DNA of 64,000 nt, taken from Muricea muricata. Lineage: Eukaryota > Cnidaria > Anthozoa > Malacalcyonacea > Plexauridae. A program made the translations under genes and the position numbers. The notes beneath the pieces are model-generated. The model searched no databases, was not told the DNA's origin, and was given only the letters and a program-made list of their open reading frames with translations. Of the stretch, positions 21,908 through 34,117 are shown piece by piece. Every line of letters begins with the position of its first letter. Position 1 is the first letter of the stretch. The stretch is from NCBI GenBank assembly GCA_963855995.1, contig OY979717.1:69672354-69736353 (forward strand). The letters run 5' to 3'.

Positions 21908-22402
21908 TTTCCATCACAAACAACCTCAGTGCAAACAACGATCACAACGTACGTACACAAGTATTGAATTCTTATTACAAATACTTCCCGCCAAAAACAT
22001 ACCCTCATTTACCTACCTTTATCCTTGTAATGTACTAATGTTGTCCCTTTCTATCCCTTTCTTAAATTAAAAATTCTCAATTTAAATAATATTTTATCAA
22101 TGTATAAACTATAAATGGGGAAAACGTCAACACAAATATATAGATCATTACAAATTTTGCTGCTTGCCTTTCTCTCGAAGATAAATAAAATTTGCTATCT
22201 TACTGTTTTTAAAAACGTTTGCCATAACCCAACCGTGTTTTCCACGGAGGGGGGGGGGGGGGGGGAGGAGTGTTACCGGCAACCACATTTGCACTGTGTT
22301 TGCACTTTGAACTCTGTTCTTATAAAAGCAGAATATAAAGACTGAAGTGGTGTGCAGTGCAGTTTGGTGATTTGTTGTGTGCTCATTGCTCTGTTCTCAA
22401 CT
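21908..22402. promoter_or_regulatory. Shared intergenic promoter region of CENP-P and HSDL2
   Basis: The start codons of the divergent genes lie 495 bp apart. The HSDL2 side has TATAAAAG at 22321-22328, about 75 bp before its ATG. A run of 19-20 G interrupted once by A lies at about 22247-22267. No TATA box is evident for CENP-P. Bidirectional control is an inference from spacing. Confidence 0.55.
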
Positions 22403-25400
22403 ATGCTAAACACAGGGTAAGTTATTTCTGTGATATTTTAATATTTTGAGTGAAGTGGCTTTCAACTTTTGTTGAACTAAATACGTAATACCATAAATTC
22501 TGTTAGTTTATAACACTGTCATACATATTTGAGTTTGATATAGTCGAATCAACCAATTATAAATGAAGTCAGTCAAACTATGGTCAAAGCATTTATTTTC
22601 ACACGATAGAAATTACATCATGAATTCAGGTTATTTTTCAAATGTACACTTCTGCAAAACATGTAACTGTCTTCAGTTAAGCAACTCATCAACTTTGTGC
22701 TTTACCAAACTGGAAAGTTTGAAAATTGCTTGTTTTAATTTCCAGAATTTAGTGGAAAATATATAGATTGTGTGCCGGATATCTCGGCTTTGCAGTACAA
22801 ACTTTCTTTCTCTAATAACGGTTTCTTTGATCCCAGTTCTTTTTAACCAAACTCATGTCTAGAAAAACAAAAGAAGTTGATGAGTTGACACTTGACAGGT
22901 TGGAAATTTACAACACTGTTTACAGGGCTAGCAAAATTAATATGGCTGTAGCCACTAAACACAGAGTTTAAAAATATTTGGACACATGGAACAACAATAT
23001 CTGCAACAATGCTGTACGTGGTTGGTTGTGTTATCACGTCACAATTGTAATTTATGCTCCTATCAAGGGGGTGTGGGCAACCCAATACAATTTGATCATA
23101 TTCATTGTAAATGTGAAAAGTACTTGATGATAATGAATTAACAGAGCCAAAAATTTTTATGTATAAATATAATGTATTTTTGTTCTGCTGGTTAATATTT
23201 ATTGATATTTTAAAAAGAACAGTCCTGGGTGTTACATGTATGGTTGAAATTAGTAAATTGAGCAAGGACATGTGTTTGAGAAAGAAAGATCAGTATGACA
23301 TGCCTGAGTGTTTAACATTGACATTTTAGTATTTTGTAAGTTTATCCTGTTATCTGTGTCTGTACTGAAGACTTGCTCGCAGGTGATGTTATTAGCAAGA
23401 TTTACAATTATAACAGAGCCAGATTTACAAAATTACTGGGCTCCATGTGACGAGACGCGTCTTAGCAAGACAAAAACAGGGATTTTGTGCCTTTTAAACG
23501 GCAAGCTTTACGTCTTACGTAAGTCACGTTTTAGTTAAGTTGCAACTTATTTTGCCCCCTATAAATGGCCCTATATAATGAATTTCTAAAATATTGTGTG
23601 ACTTGGACTAGCCATATTCAGCAAGGTGTCCTGTTCATTAACTTACTAGTTAACTACAGTGTTCCTAACCTCCTTTATGGAGTTATCAGTGGAAAATAAT
23701 GCACGTGCATAAGAGTTAACAACTAACATTAGTAAAGAAAAAAACTGAGATAGCTTCGGTCAGAGGAAGAAATTTCGAAGAATCTTACGTTGCAAGTAAG
23801 TTAGTGAGTCGTCGACAGAAGTCATTAAATTTAGCTCTACTTTTGCCCAAATCAGGAAAGCGGCACCATTTACGTGTACGTTGGCTAGGAATACATGTAC
23901 GTCGGTTCTTTATTTGAAAAGCCTACGAAGGAATTCGACGAGAAAGCATGGAATTGTTTCATTAGCTGCTATGTGTCTAGTGCGGTACAGTTTCATGCTA
24001 TTCCGAATATCCACGTTGCTTGTGAATTCAACAAGGCGAAGTCCAAAGATGTAAGAGCACTTATGAACGACCGCAAGTGCTTCTGACAGTAACACACCAA
24101 GTGATATTTAACCTAGAGAAAGACTTGTAGTTTGCTAAACTGATGTTTGAAGGAAAGGCGAAGTTGTCGTACAAAGTTATCACGGAAATAGAATCTATGC
24201 TAAACAGTTGACCATTTATTATGTGTGTGTTCCGAAGATTTACAGTATAGAGGAACCTTGTACAAAAGCCCCACCTTCTGAGTGGAAATCTGAAGCTGAG
24301 TTTGCTCGATTACTAACGAGAGAATCCAGATGGTGAAGATTTTGAATTTGACTTATCAACTGATGCCCTTAACAAACGACCTAGTTATCAAAACAATGTT
24401 ATTGATCTCTTTTGGCGAAGATGGCGAAACGGGTTACTGTAGCAGACAATTCCCAGGGTAGACAAAATATTGATCCAGGCAAAATAAACAAAGTCTTTTA
24501 TCACAGCTGAAAAGAGCGCCTTCAAATTAATGAATTTGCAAAGTTTGGTGGCAAATACGGAGAATATAGACCTTCGAAAATTGCAAATTTCGTATGTATT
24601 TGTACTATGCACGAAACGAAGAACAATTGCAATAGAAACTTCTGAAGTGGTCAGAGAGCTTGGAACGATGAACGCCAACAACCTGAGACGATGGGATTTT
24701 AGTAGGACGGTGAATAACAGGTGAAGATTAGAGACGAAAGGTGTTGGTAAACATCGACGTTTCAAGCGAAGGCTGTTCGTGTGGAAGTTAAGTAGGTAAC
24801 TTCCCGACGAAGGGCCTTCGCTGAAAACGTTATCGCTTCAGGCGACGAGAGAGCTTCTAGAGAAGCGCATGGAGAGGAGCTAAAACAAGGTCACAAGGAA
24901 TCACTGATTACAGACAAGATTGAATGGTAGTTGGATGAAATGGAGGGAGGTCAAGGGAGGTCAAGACAGTCTTGAATGATACTTTTATACGTTGAAAAGA
25001 TATACATGCACTGCAGTGTAGTGGAGTCGGTGATGACTTGTGGTGTAGAAAACTGGAGATTAAAGCTGTTTATTTATGTGAAAGGATCAGATGTGGAGGA
25101 TTAGTTCATCAGGCGTAGGAAGAGCCTAATAGAGAAACTGGAGTACAGGACGACAGATGAGAGAGAGAGGAACTGGGCCTTAAATAATGAGACGCACAGG
25201 ACAGGCAAAGGTGGAAATGCGTGATCATGGCCACGTACCCCTAACTAGGTGATACATGTATATATGTGTAGGTGAAGAACACAAGTAATTTTCAGAAGAG
25301 CAGCAATAACTGGTAAAGAGATTACTAGACATTTTATTGAGGGCTTGAACAAGGTTTAGTAGGTATAGGTGTTGGTCATGCATAGAGGGAGTGTGACGCA

Positions 25401-28400
25401 TGTACAGTAAGTACGATATGGAACGCTTGGACGTTTGTTGAACGTTAAGTACAGCTCATCGAAGTTATAACACCAAGAGTGGGGATTTTGATGTATGTAG
25501 CTTGCCCAACAGTAACGATTGTAATGAAAAATTTTTAAAATGCCAAAATTCCCCTGGGTTGCCCACAAAACATTGCCAAGTGCCTAAAGGTCACGCGTAT
25601 AAAAAATTGAATTGTAGTACAATGTATGCTCTGTATCTATTCGGATTTTCCAATCGCGCTTGTAATTTGAGCCTTCCAAATGTCATTAATGAAAGCTTTA
25701 GTTGTTCTTGATGCTCTTTGCGTAATACAACACTCAACATATAAAATATACAATACTTTGGTGCTCAGCCAGTGAATCACAATACTATATATAACACATT
25801 TGGTTCTTCTTTTAAGGTTCGTTCTGCAAGTAAAATGTTAAACTTCTTAATTGACTACATTCCCCTGAAGATTTGGAAAAGGCTGACGAATCGATGCTCG
25901 ACATCGATAAGTCTTTGATGTTGAGCATGTCCCTTCCCTATTTCCTTGCCTAAGTTTCCAGTTGAGGCGGCTCTTTTTAAAATGGTTAAAATGCTGGGGT
26001 TGATTGTACGAAATGTGAATAGCGCTATATCCATGCACAGGATGGTGATTTTCTCAAACATTATGAACATGTTCAGTTACGAGTAAAACCCATATTCAAA
26101 TTCAGCATTTTCGTGTTGAACTCACTTTTTATCTCTTGTGTGTTCAATGCCTCTGGTGTCATTGCTTTTTATGCCTCTGTGCCTCCTTTCTGTGCCTCTT
26201 AAAAAGTCCGCTATCCGATAAATGCGCTCTCCACATTTCGTGCAACTGGCCCCTGACGTCGAAAAATATATGTTTCCCTGTTTGTCAAAGACAACGTGTA
26301 TTTACATCCAAGCAGGCTTTATTGTAGAATTGAAGCCAATCTAGACCTTGATTAAGCTCTTAAGGATTTTAAATAACCCTAAATAAACCTTAAATAACCC
26401 ATGTACAGGTTTGCTGTGATGATTTATATCTGACTTGTATAGAAAGCTTGCTGGAAAAACTATCTTCATCAGTGGCGCTAGTCGTGGCATTGGTAAAGCA
26501 ATTGCTTTAAAAGCTGCCAAAGATGGAGCAAACATAGTAATTGCAGCAAAAACTGCTCAACCGCATTCCAAACTTCCTGGAACTATATATACAGCGGCTA
26601 AAGAAGGTATGCATTCCATTTTTATTATATAATTATGTATATATGACTCTCAAATATGTTTATGGGAAACGAATTTCAGTGTACAGCAGGAGGAAACTTT
26701 GAAGACATGAACAAGAAACGTGTCCTACTTCCCTGTACAGATTTTGCTGTCCGTTTTATCTTTCAATTATTTTGTAGTTGAAGAAGCTGGTGGACAGTGC
26801 CTGCCATGCGTGGTTGACATCCGTGATGAGACAGCTGTCAAGACAGCGGTGGAGAGTGCAGTGGAGAAATTTGGTGGAATTGATGTACTTGTGAATAATG
26901 CCAGTGCTATCAGTCTAACAGGAACTTTAGCGACGCCAATGAAGAGGTTAATAAATAAGTATTTGTTCTAGTCTAATGTTTACATACTGTACATGACGTG
27001 GCACAATCATCATAATCATCATCACATATATCATGACTGTGCAATATCGTCAGTGATGTAACCCAACATTTCCTCCTTGCTATTAGCGTAAGTTAGTTAT
27101 GAAAATCCCTTGCCATGAATAATATTTACTTGCCACTCTTAGTGGTCATAAGACAGTCACAATTAAATAACAAGAATTATTTCACAGTCCCAAATCTTCC
27201 CGTGCTTGTACTGTCCCTTTTTTAGCAGATTAGATATCTCATTCGGCCATGATTTCGACGTCAGATCTAAACCGTTTACACACCATACCATTTATTACAT
27301 TTTTCCACAATAACATTTGTTTTCATACGGTAATTTGCCTCTATGTATAGAACTCAAAGTGAGAGTAATAACAACAACTAACATGAAAACGGGACCATTG
27401 GGCTAAAAATACAATAAGTGGCAAAATCCATCGTTTCCAAAACAGGTTTCCCGTGGTTTAAACGCGTCTATGTATACGTAAATTATCACCCATTGTAGTT
27501 ACCTGTGCATTTATTTACCTGAATTATTAACTTTGTGTTCTAGCTATGACCTGATGAATAGTGTCAATGCAAGAGGAACATTTTTATGGTATTTAACTAA
27601 ACACCGCACAAAAAGAAAGTTTCCCCCCTAAATACATCAGAATAAATTCTAAACAAATGATTCGCTGTTAATCAAACCTAGAACTACTTGGACCTATGTT
27701 AAACCCCATTGAATACAAAAATACCCGATTTCAAAATTAACATGCTGAATATGCTAGTGTGATCCGTCTCATTCACCATTCATTGGTAAACACAAAATCG
27801 TAGTGCAAACGTGTGAAGCCGTTTAAATCATGCCCAGAATAGGTCCAATTAGTTCTAGGTTTGATTAACAGCGATTCATTTGTTTAGAATGTATTCTGGT
27901 GTATGTAGGGGGGACTTTCTTTTTGTGCGGTATTTATTATAATAAATAGTTAATTTGGGGAAATTGTTGAGATTATGAATACTTTTGCAAATACAAAGTA
28001 ATATGAAATAAGTTGAATAAATATTTTATACCTCTCTGCAAAGGGGGGGGGGGAGGGAGGGGATTTTATTGGTTCTAAGACCCGCTCAAACGTAGCCAAC
28101 ATTTTGGCCTGACGTCCAAGGAAACGAGTTACATGATTCTAAAAGGTCAACGTGTTTTAATCTTTAGTCGTACACATATTGTACAAATGTTGCAATTCAG
28201 GTAGGGAATAGCTGAGAAGGATATAGAGCTGAATATAGTCCATCCCGCAGTAACAATGTAACATTGGAAAAATTTTCCTACTTTCATATTATATGAATAG
28301 CTAGTACGTACGTTATCTGTAAATAGACTGCAAATCACATTTCAAAATAACTTGTAAATTATTTGTAAAATATTGGCAGTAATTTATTAACCATAATTAT

Positions 28401-31400
28401 ATAATGCTTTCTTAATTACATGCTTTGTAAATTGTGGTTTGCAAACTATATTTTTACAAATAATTTACAGATTTAAATACTATGTCAATGTGATTTACAG
28501 ACAAAGTGCGTACTATTTAAATAGTGATAAACGAGACTACGCTTTTGTGATGCCGGTGCAATGTATGCAATTCAGAATAATCCACCATCGAGTGAAGTAC
28601 CACATAATCATAACTGATTTACCCTCAACCCATTCGCAGGTTTTACTTGTGCTTTGGTCATGGCTTTTTAGGATACCCTAAAGGTCGAAATGTCGAGAGA
28701 GCACTGGGTTTCTCACTCACTGCATGGGACTGTATCTACTTCACCAAATTTAGCTAAAGCGCGAGCCCGAAGGGCGAGTAATGATTGTCGCGCTACGCGC
28801 TCCCTCTTTAGCTAAATTTGGTGAAGTAGATACAGTCCCAGTGAGTGAGAAACCCAGTGCTCTCTCGACATTTCGACCTTTAGGGTATCCTATAAAGCCA
28901 TGACCCTTGTGCTTTCTATTGTCAGCTACTTTCGTAGCTCAGTGAGAGTTAGAATATTGCGTGAGAACTTTGCAAGTCAACTTCACAATTTGTTTACTAA
29001 AGTACTGAAGTACCAAATATAAATTCGTAATCTGTAGTGTTTTGAAAATATAACAGTCAAATCTGACGAACTATGCATGAAAACTTTTAAGAAATACGCT
29101 TGATTCACTTGCTTTATTTGTAAAACTCGTAATTACGAGTTTATATTCGGTACTTCAGTACTTCAGTTCGGTACTTCAGTACTTAATTCAGCAACTTGTG
29201 AAGTTGACTTGCAAAGTACCCATGCAATATTCCAAGTTTGGTAATGTAATTAGGAATGATCAAAACAAACTTGGAAACTGGGCTTTGAAAAGTGACCTGA
29301 AATCGACTGTAACTGTTCCAGACTTGAATTTTGAAATATGTATGATTCCCACTGCAGATTAAGCGGTTAGTCCCGTTTGAAGCTATAAGTTGGATGATGT
29401 TTAGTACTGTATGTTGGAACAGGTCTTTGTGTTTCGTAGCGTATTTATATGGAGATTTTGACATAGTTGTTATACTAGTGGATCAAACCAGTAAAAAAGA
29501 GATACGGTTCTAAATGAAGAAGTTAGTTATAGAAGGGGATAAGTACTTTTTGTGAAAATGTAGACTAATTGCATCATTATTACTTTCAGCTCTCAAGCAT
29601 GCATCCCGTATCTAAAGCTGGCAAAGAATCCACATATTTTGAATATTAGTCCACCACTTAATATGAAACCGATGTGGTTTAAAGGACATGTTGGTAAGGA
29701 TAAGAAAACTTAGTTCTCGAAAAGTTATTTACTATCGTGTAATGTCTGTTGATATTTAAAATAAACTCCCCAAAATGTCATGTAATAATATAACCTCTTC
29801 AGCCTACACTATGGCAAAGTATGGCATGTCCATGTGTGTCTTGGGAATGGCAGAAGAGTTTAAAGAAGATGGGGTTGCAGTGAATGCATTATGGCCGAAA
29901 ACAGGCAAGTCATACTGATAGTAGTGGCAGTATTAAAACTTAATTTCGCGACGTAAACTGTAAATGATTAATTTGTAATAGCTCTCAATATGAGCTATTT
30001 AAATAAAACAAGTCACAAATTATGGTGATGATATTGACAATGACCTTGAAGTAAAGGCGAAATACAGACAGATAGGGATCTACAGTAGATAGGATCGTAT
30101 CATAAATGATATTAGTTGAGAAGTCGTGAGGTATCAATTATAGAATCTATATGTAGACTGACGTAAATTGGACGCCAAGTATAGATAGTTTGTCGTTAGT
30201 TAGACACCTAGACAGGGGGGGGGGGGTATTAAACAGGCTCTAGGTGGAATATTACTGTAGGGACTTAGAAAGAGGGTCGGCAATTAGAGTTGTTGATAGA
30301 GTTTGGTAAATTTTTACCTAGGCACGTAATCCACTGTAATATGCCACACATTTAAAAAGTGAACTAATTCACTCGGTTGTTCAGTGATCATAGAGTTGAC
30401 GGAGACAGCGAACAAGGCTCAATATCAATCAACTGCTATATGTTAATACTTTGGACATGAACTCAAACTTCAAAGAGTTTCCCAAAGTTTATTGTATATG
30501 TTTTCAATCTTTTCCGAATGTTTAGCTATCGAGACAGCAGCAATGGAAATGCTTGGTGGTGGTGAGGCATTAGAACATTGTCGTAAAGCAGAAATAATGA
30601 GTGACGCTGCTTATGTTGTGCTGACGAGAGATAGCAAATCAAGGACTGGAGAATTTTTAATTGATGAAGATGTTCTACGTGAAGTTGGAGTGACAGATTT
30701 TGAGCAGTATGCATGTGTTCCAGGTATAGTATATGCTGGAGCGTAGGGAATGAACATTTTAAACCTGAACATTTCACCCACACTTTTTTAATCTTGTAAC
30801 TTAATTGCAATCGAAGTGGCTTCCTACTGATCTAGTTTTTGTAAAGTTGTGTGCTAGATTTTGATGTACTCTTATGGGAAGCACGGCTCGCACATGTGAT
30901 TACGCCAATTAGTGCGTTTCCTCTGACTACTGCGAAACTACTCCGATGAAGCCGAGCCCCCAGTGGAGTTGTCGTTCTGATCTTCCTGTGCTTCGAGGGT
31001 TTCCTCCAGGCACTCTGATTTTCCTTCCTTTCAAAAATTCGCACACATACTAAAATAAAAGTAGGTAAAGGAAAGTAAAGTACTCAACGATTAGTCGCTC
31101 TATTTTTTCGTTTAAATTTGTAATTGTGAACTCTCACATGTCATCGTAACTTAAACGTTAATGGCTGCAAAATAGACGGTGAAATTTTGTGTAAAAATGC
31201 ATTTGACCAGAGACTGGGCGTCTAAGAACTCAATACCAACACAGGAATTGTACCTTAAGGGTCGAGGCCAATATACTACTTGCGAAAAAGCTAAATATCA
31301 ATAATTGATTGAAAAATTTGTTCCAATTAGGAGCTGATCTACTACCAGATTTCTTCCTGGATTCTGACGATCCCGATGTGGAAGATGTTTATGCATTGAA

Positions 31401-32345
31401 AGGGAAGAAAGCAGCGAAACAAACCAGTGGTGGAGCAGATGAGTTATCTTCGCTATTCGAAAACATTAAAGGATATTGTAGCGAAGATGTTGTGTCTAAT
31501 ACTCAAGCTATCTACCAGTTTGATATCACCGAGCATGGATCGTGGTTCTTGGATCTTAAGACTGGTTCTGGTAATTTTATACTTATTCTAATATGTATTT
31601 CCAGGACACATATAATAATTAACACCAAGCTTAAAAATGCAACGCATCGTTAACAAAGAGTAACGTCTAAAAGCAGTACGCTACGGTACGGTTTTCTCAT
31701 TTCTTTAACCCTTCCCTTTGATCTCTCCTTTTTTCGATGTCTTATTTTTGGCGAATAACTTGACATAACTATGTCGAATCTCTATCGTGTCAAGCGCTCT
31801 TCAGAATTTCATGAACTGCAAAGGCTTGCTATACTGTCTGTAAACAATTACAATATACACACACTCAATCTTGGTTTTCAGATGACGTCACGTGCGTGTG
31901 AAGGGTAGCAGCTTGTATATTGTTTCTATTACTTTATTTACGCTGCAGCATAATTGCGTTGAAAACAATTCTCATTCTAAGTTTTTAATAGACTCTAGTT
32001 CCACCGTTGACATTGGATGAATTGTTGAAATTATTCTTAAAATCACTTGATTGAAACCCTCAAAATTCAAGCCTGTAAAGTTTGCAATATATTCTAGATA
32101 AATTTTGATATCATGATATCATTAGCTTGCAATATTTTTTGTTAAAATTTTAAGGTAATACAGGCCAGGGAGAACCTTCAACACCTGCAGATGTAACATT
32201 TTCTCTAAATAAAGAAAACTTTGTGGCTATGTTCACTGGAACACTTAAACCAACCTCTGCGTTTATGCAAGGAAAACTTAAAATAAAAGGAGACATGATG
32301 AAAGCCATGAAGCTCGAAAGTTTAATGACGAAGGCAAAGTTATAG
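22403..32345 (+). CDS. HSDL2: Hydroxysteroid dehydrogenase-like protein 2, nine coding exons
   Basis: Coding exons are 22403-22416, 26443-26606, 26778-26946, 27544-27588, 29590-29693, 29803-29904, 30526-30723, 31331-31570 and 32155-32345. Phases close exactly to give 408 residues (human 418). The N-terminal SDR domain has GASRGIG for NAD(P) binding, NNAS, the active-site NISPP and YTMAK. The C-terminal SCP2 sterol-carrier domain includes TQAIYQFDI, FVAMFTGTLKP and GKLKIKGDM. The protein ends AKL, a PTS1-like peroxisome signal. HSDL2 is tied to peroxisomal/mitochondrial lipid metabolism; its substrate is not settled. The 14-nt first coding part (ATG CTA AAC ACA GG) matches the family start M-L-x-N-T-G. 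Intron 6 uses a GC donor (CAG|GCAAGT). Exon 4 codes for only 45 nt. A TATA box lies at 22321. Confidence 0.93.
22417..26442. other. HSDL2 intron 1
   Basis: A 4.0-kb intron with donor GG|GTAAGT and acceptor TTGTATAG. It has no gene I can name. The stretch 23880-25000 has unusually many short open pieces, including 63 codons from 23895, and may be a decayed coding sequence, but no motif identifies it. Confidence 0.5.
27598..27936. mobile_element. Long-TIR MITE beside the exon 4 donor
   Basis: The left arm TAAACACCGCACAAAAAGAA and the inner CTAAACAAATGATTCGCTG are mirrored at the right, giving arms of about 100 bp. The left end starts 9 nt after the exon 4 splice site of HSDL2. The TA ends fit a Tc1/mariner-type origin, unproven. 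Confidence 0.7.
28312..28515. repeat. AT-rich imperfect inverted repeat in HSDL2 intron 4
   Basis: ACTTGTAAATTATTTGTAAAAT pairs in part with ATTTTTACAAATAATTTACAG. Ends are not resolved. Confidence 0.4.
28656..28905. mobile_element. Foldback element with 10-bp target duplication
   Basis: Two arms of about 100 bp (GGTCATGGCTTT, GGATACCCTAAAGGTCGAAA, ACTTCACCAAATTTAGCTAAA) are nearly perfect inverted copies around a GC-rich centre of about 50 bp. CTTGTGCTTT flanks both ends at 28646-28655 and 28906-28915. A 9-10-bp duplication points to a Mutator-like origin. Confidence 0.8.
28952..29232. mobile_element. Foldback MITE in HSDL2 intron 4
   Basis: GAATATTGCGTGAG and CTTTGCAAGTCAACTTCACAA at the left are mirrored by TTGTGAAGTTGACTTGCAAAG and CATGCAATATTC at the right. 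The inner part has repeats of GGTACTTCAGTACTT. Confidence 0.7.
30832..31060 (-). repeat. Possible SINE-like dispersed repeat in HSDL2 intron 7
   Basis: The GAGGGTTTCCTCCAGGCACT string resembles the GGGTTTCCTCCGGGTACTCC motif common in dispersed repeats of marine invertebrates. Limits and family are uncertain. Confidence 0.35.
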
Positions 32346-32521
32346 TGACTTTTAGTTGACTGTAAATGATGCTGAAGAAATTTTAAACACACTTTTTTGT
32401 TTCTTGGTACCATCTCATTGTTCGGGAGGGGGTGAGCGCCTTCTTTTAGAACGAAGTAAGATAAAAAAGAAAATTGATGTGTAATTGTGGAAGTTGTCGC
32501 GGAAGGTCATAAAAATAACAA

Positions 32522-32709
32522 CCGATCCGAACGTTGTATTCCAATAAAATTACTGGTTACAACGTTTGATAATTCCAATAGTTACTGGAATTGTCATTGC
32601 ATGCATATAAAATGAACCCTGACCCAGACCCCAACCCTGACCCTAACCCTAACAATCCCAATAATTTATTGGAGACAATAATTTTATTGGGATACAACGT
32701 TCGGATCGG
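32522..32709. mobile_element. Foldback MITE with telomere-like core, downstream of HSDL2
   Basis: CCGATCCGAACGTTGTATTC at the left is mirrored by ATACAACGTTCGGATCGG at the right, with a second inner pair around CCAATAAAATTA. The centre holds CCCTGACC and CCCTAACCCTAAC units. It lies 177 bp after the HSDL2 stop, so it may fall in the 3' UTR, and the AATAAA near 32543 is inside it. Confidence 0.7.
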
Positions 32710-33428
32710 GTGAAAATAATTACCACAGATAGGGAGTCGAGAGAGTCTTGGGCACAGAGTGTCCTTCGCAAATGATGTTTATACGTAAGGCAGGTTTTGG
32801 AAGGTAAAGTGTCAAAATCAAATATTTCAATTAGACTTTATGGACAATGGCAACAAAATATGCGATAAATAGAGGTGTAGTTGTTAGTCATGGTTTGGTT
32901 CAGTGCAAGCGTCGGGCTTACAGTTAAGCCGGGTTAACCATAGACATAGTGTTTCTGTGTGCGTTTCCAAGGCCGCAGAGACTTTCAACAAATACGGCGT
33001 ATCACAAAGGAAGGGTTATATGTATTAACTGCAATGAGGGGAGGATTTCTATAAAAAACAAAAATTAGCTGGTTCAAAATGAACAAATGAACTGTCACAT
33101 GAGTGTTTATTAACAGCAGGCATTCCAGAATAGGGTGCATGTAGCTGGTTAGGAGGTAGAGTGTTTACGAGTTTGTCTTTTTGGAAAAGTTGGCAGCTGC
33201 AAAAGCTGTCCAATTTTGGAAGGCAAGCAAATATAGTTTGACTCGAACGCAAAACTGTAGCTACTTTGGAGGCTATTCTTGGTTCCATTGCAGAAGTATT
33301 GAATACGAAGTACAAAAGCACAATTTCCGAAAATTTGTCTCAAGTAATAACGAATATTTAATGCATCTGATGTTTAGTGTACGTCATTGTGCATGTGGGT
33401 AGGTCGTATGTAGTGCTTGTATTTTGGT
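32710..33428. other. Intergenic, no feature seen
   Basis: No gene or RNA recognised. The short frames occur on both strands of the same segment. Confidence 0.35.
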
Positions 33429-33720
33429 TTAAAGTCAAAATACAAAATGTGTCCCGCTTCTGTAGTCTGTTGCGATTTACTGTACTTTGTTGTATTTTTC
33501 CGTATTAGATATCGATTAAACGCAATAAAATATATATTTCGCACCATTTATCATCGAAAAACACTTACTTTGTTGAAACATATCATTTCAAAAACGATAG
33601 TTGCGATATTTGCAGATAAATCGCTCCTCGCTACTGAAAAACAGAACAAAGTACAGTAAATCGCAACAAAGTCAGAGTACAGAAGCGGAAGTGGGACACT
33701 TTTTGTATTTTGACTGTAAA
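33429..33720. mobile_element. Foldback MITE
   Basis: AAAGTCAAAATACAAAATGT and TTGCGATTTACTGTACTTTG at the left are mirrored by CAAAGTACAGTAAATCGCAA and TTTTTGTATTTTGACTGTAA at the right. Confidence 0.7.
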
Positions 33721-34117
33721 GTTTTCATGCTCTACGTTGTTTTCTTTACTTATTATGCGCCCACAAAAGTAGTTAATTCTAGAGCGACGTCAAATTTAAA
33801 AATAATTCAATGATGTAAACATACGTTAAGTTTCAACAGTTACGAGTCGTTACAATGCCGAACATTTTAGAACAGAAAGTCAATTAGCACTATAACGCAG
33901 ATATCACAGGCTGCTATTACATATTCATTATAAAATGTCCTAAGTATCTTTGTTCGTCCCGCCCGACCCCCCATTGTGCCGCCATGCAATATTAGGAGGA
34001 TTGTACTGATCTACAGGCCAAAAGTTGACGACTTTTTGTAAATTCTGCGCGTATTTTTAGTTGCATAAGAATTCTGCACGTGTGATTGTGACAACAGTAA
34101 TACCTACATGTTAACAA

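Noticed and set aside
23880-25000. Coding-like stretch in HSDL2 intron 1 as a nested gene
   Set aside because: Frames are short, change often and show no recognisable motif; at most it is an old decayed sequence.
26063-26082. Alternative first exon for HSDL2 (ATGAACATGTTC... with a GA|GTAAAA donor)
   Set aside because: The phase fits, but the 22403-22416 piece gives the family-typical M-L-x-N-T-G start, a better donor and a TATA box upstream.
26435-26442. Start of HSDL2 at a TTG codon in frame with exon 2
   Set aside because: It is not an ATG and lies within the acceptor TTGTATAG of exon 2.
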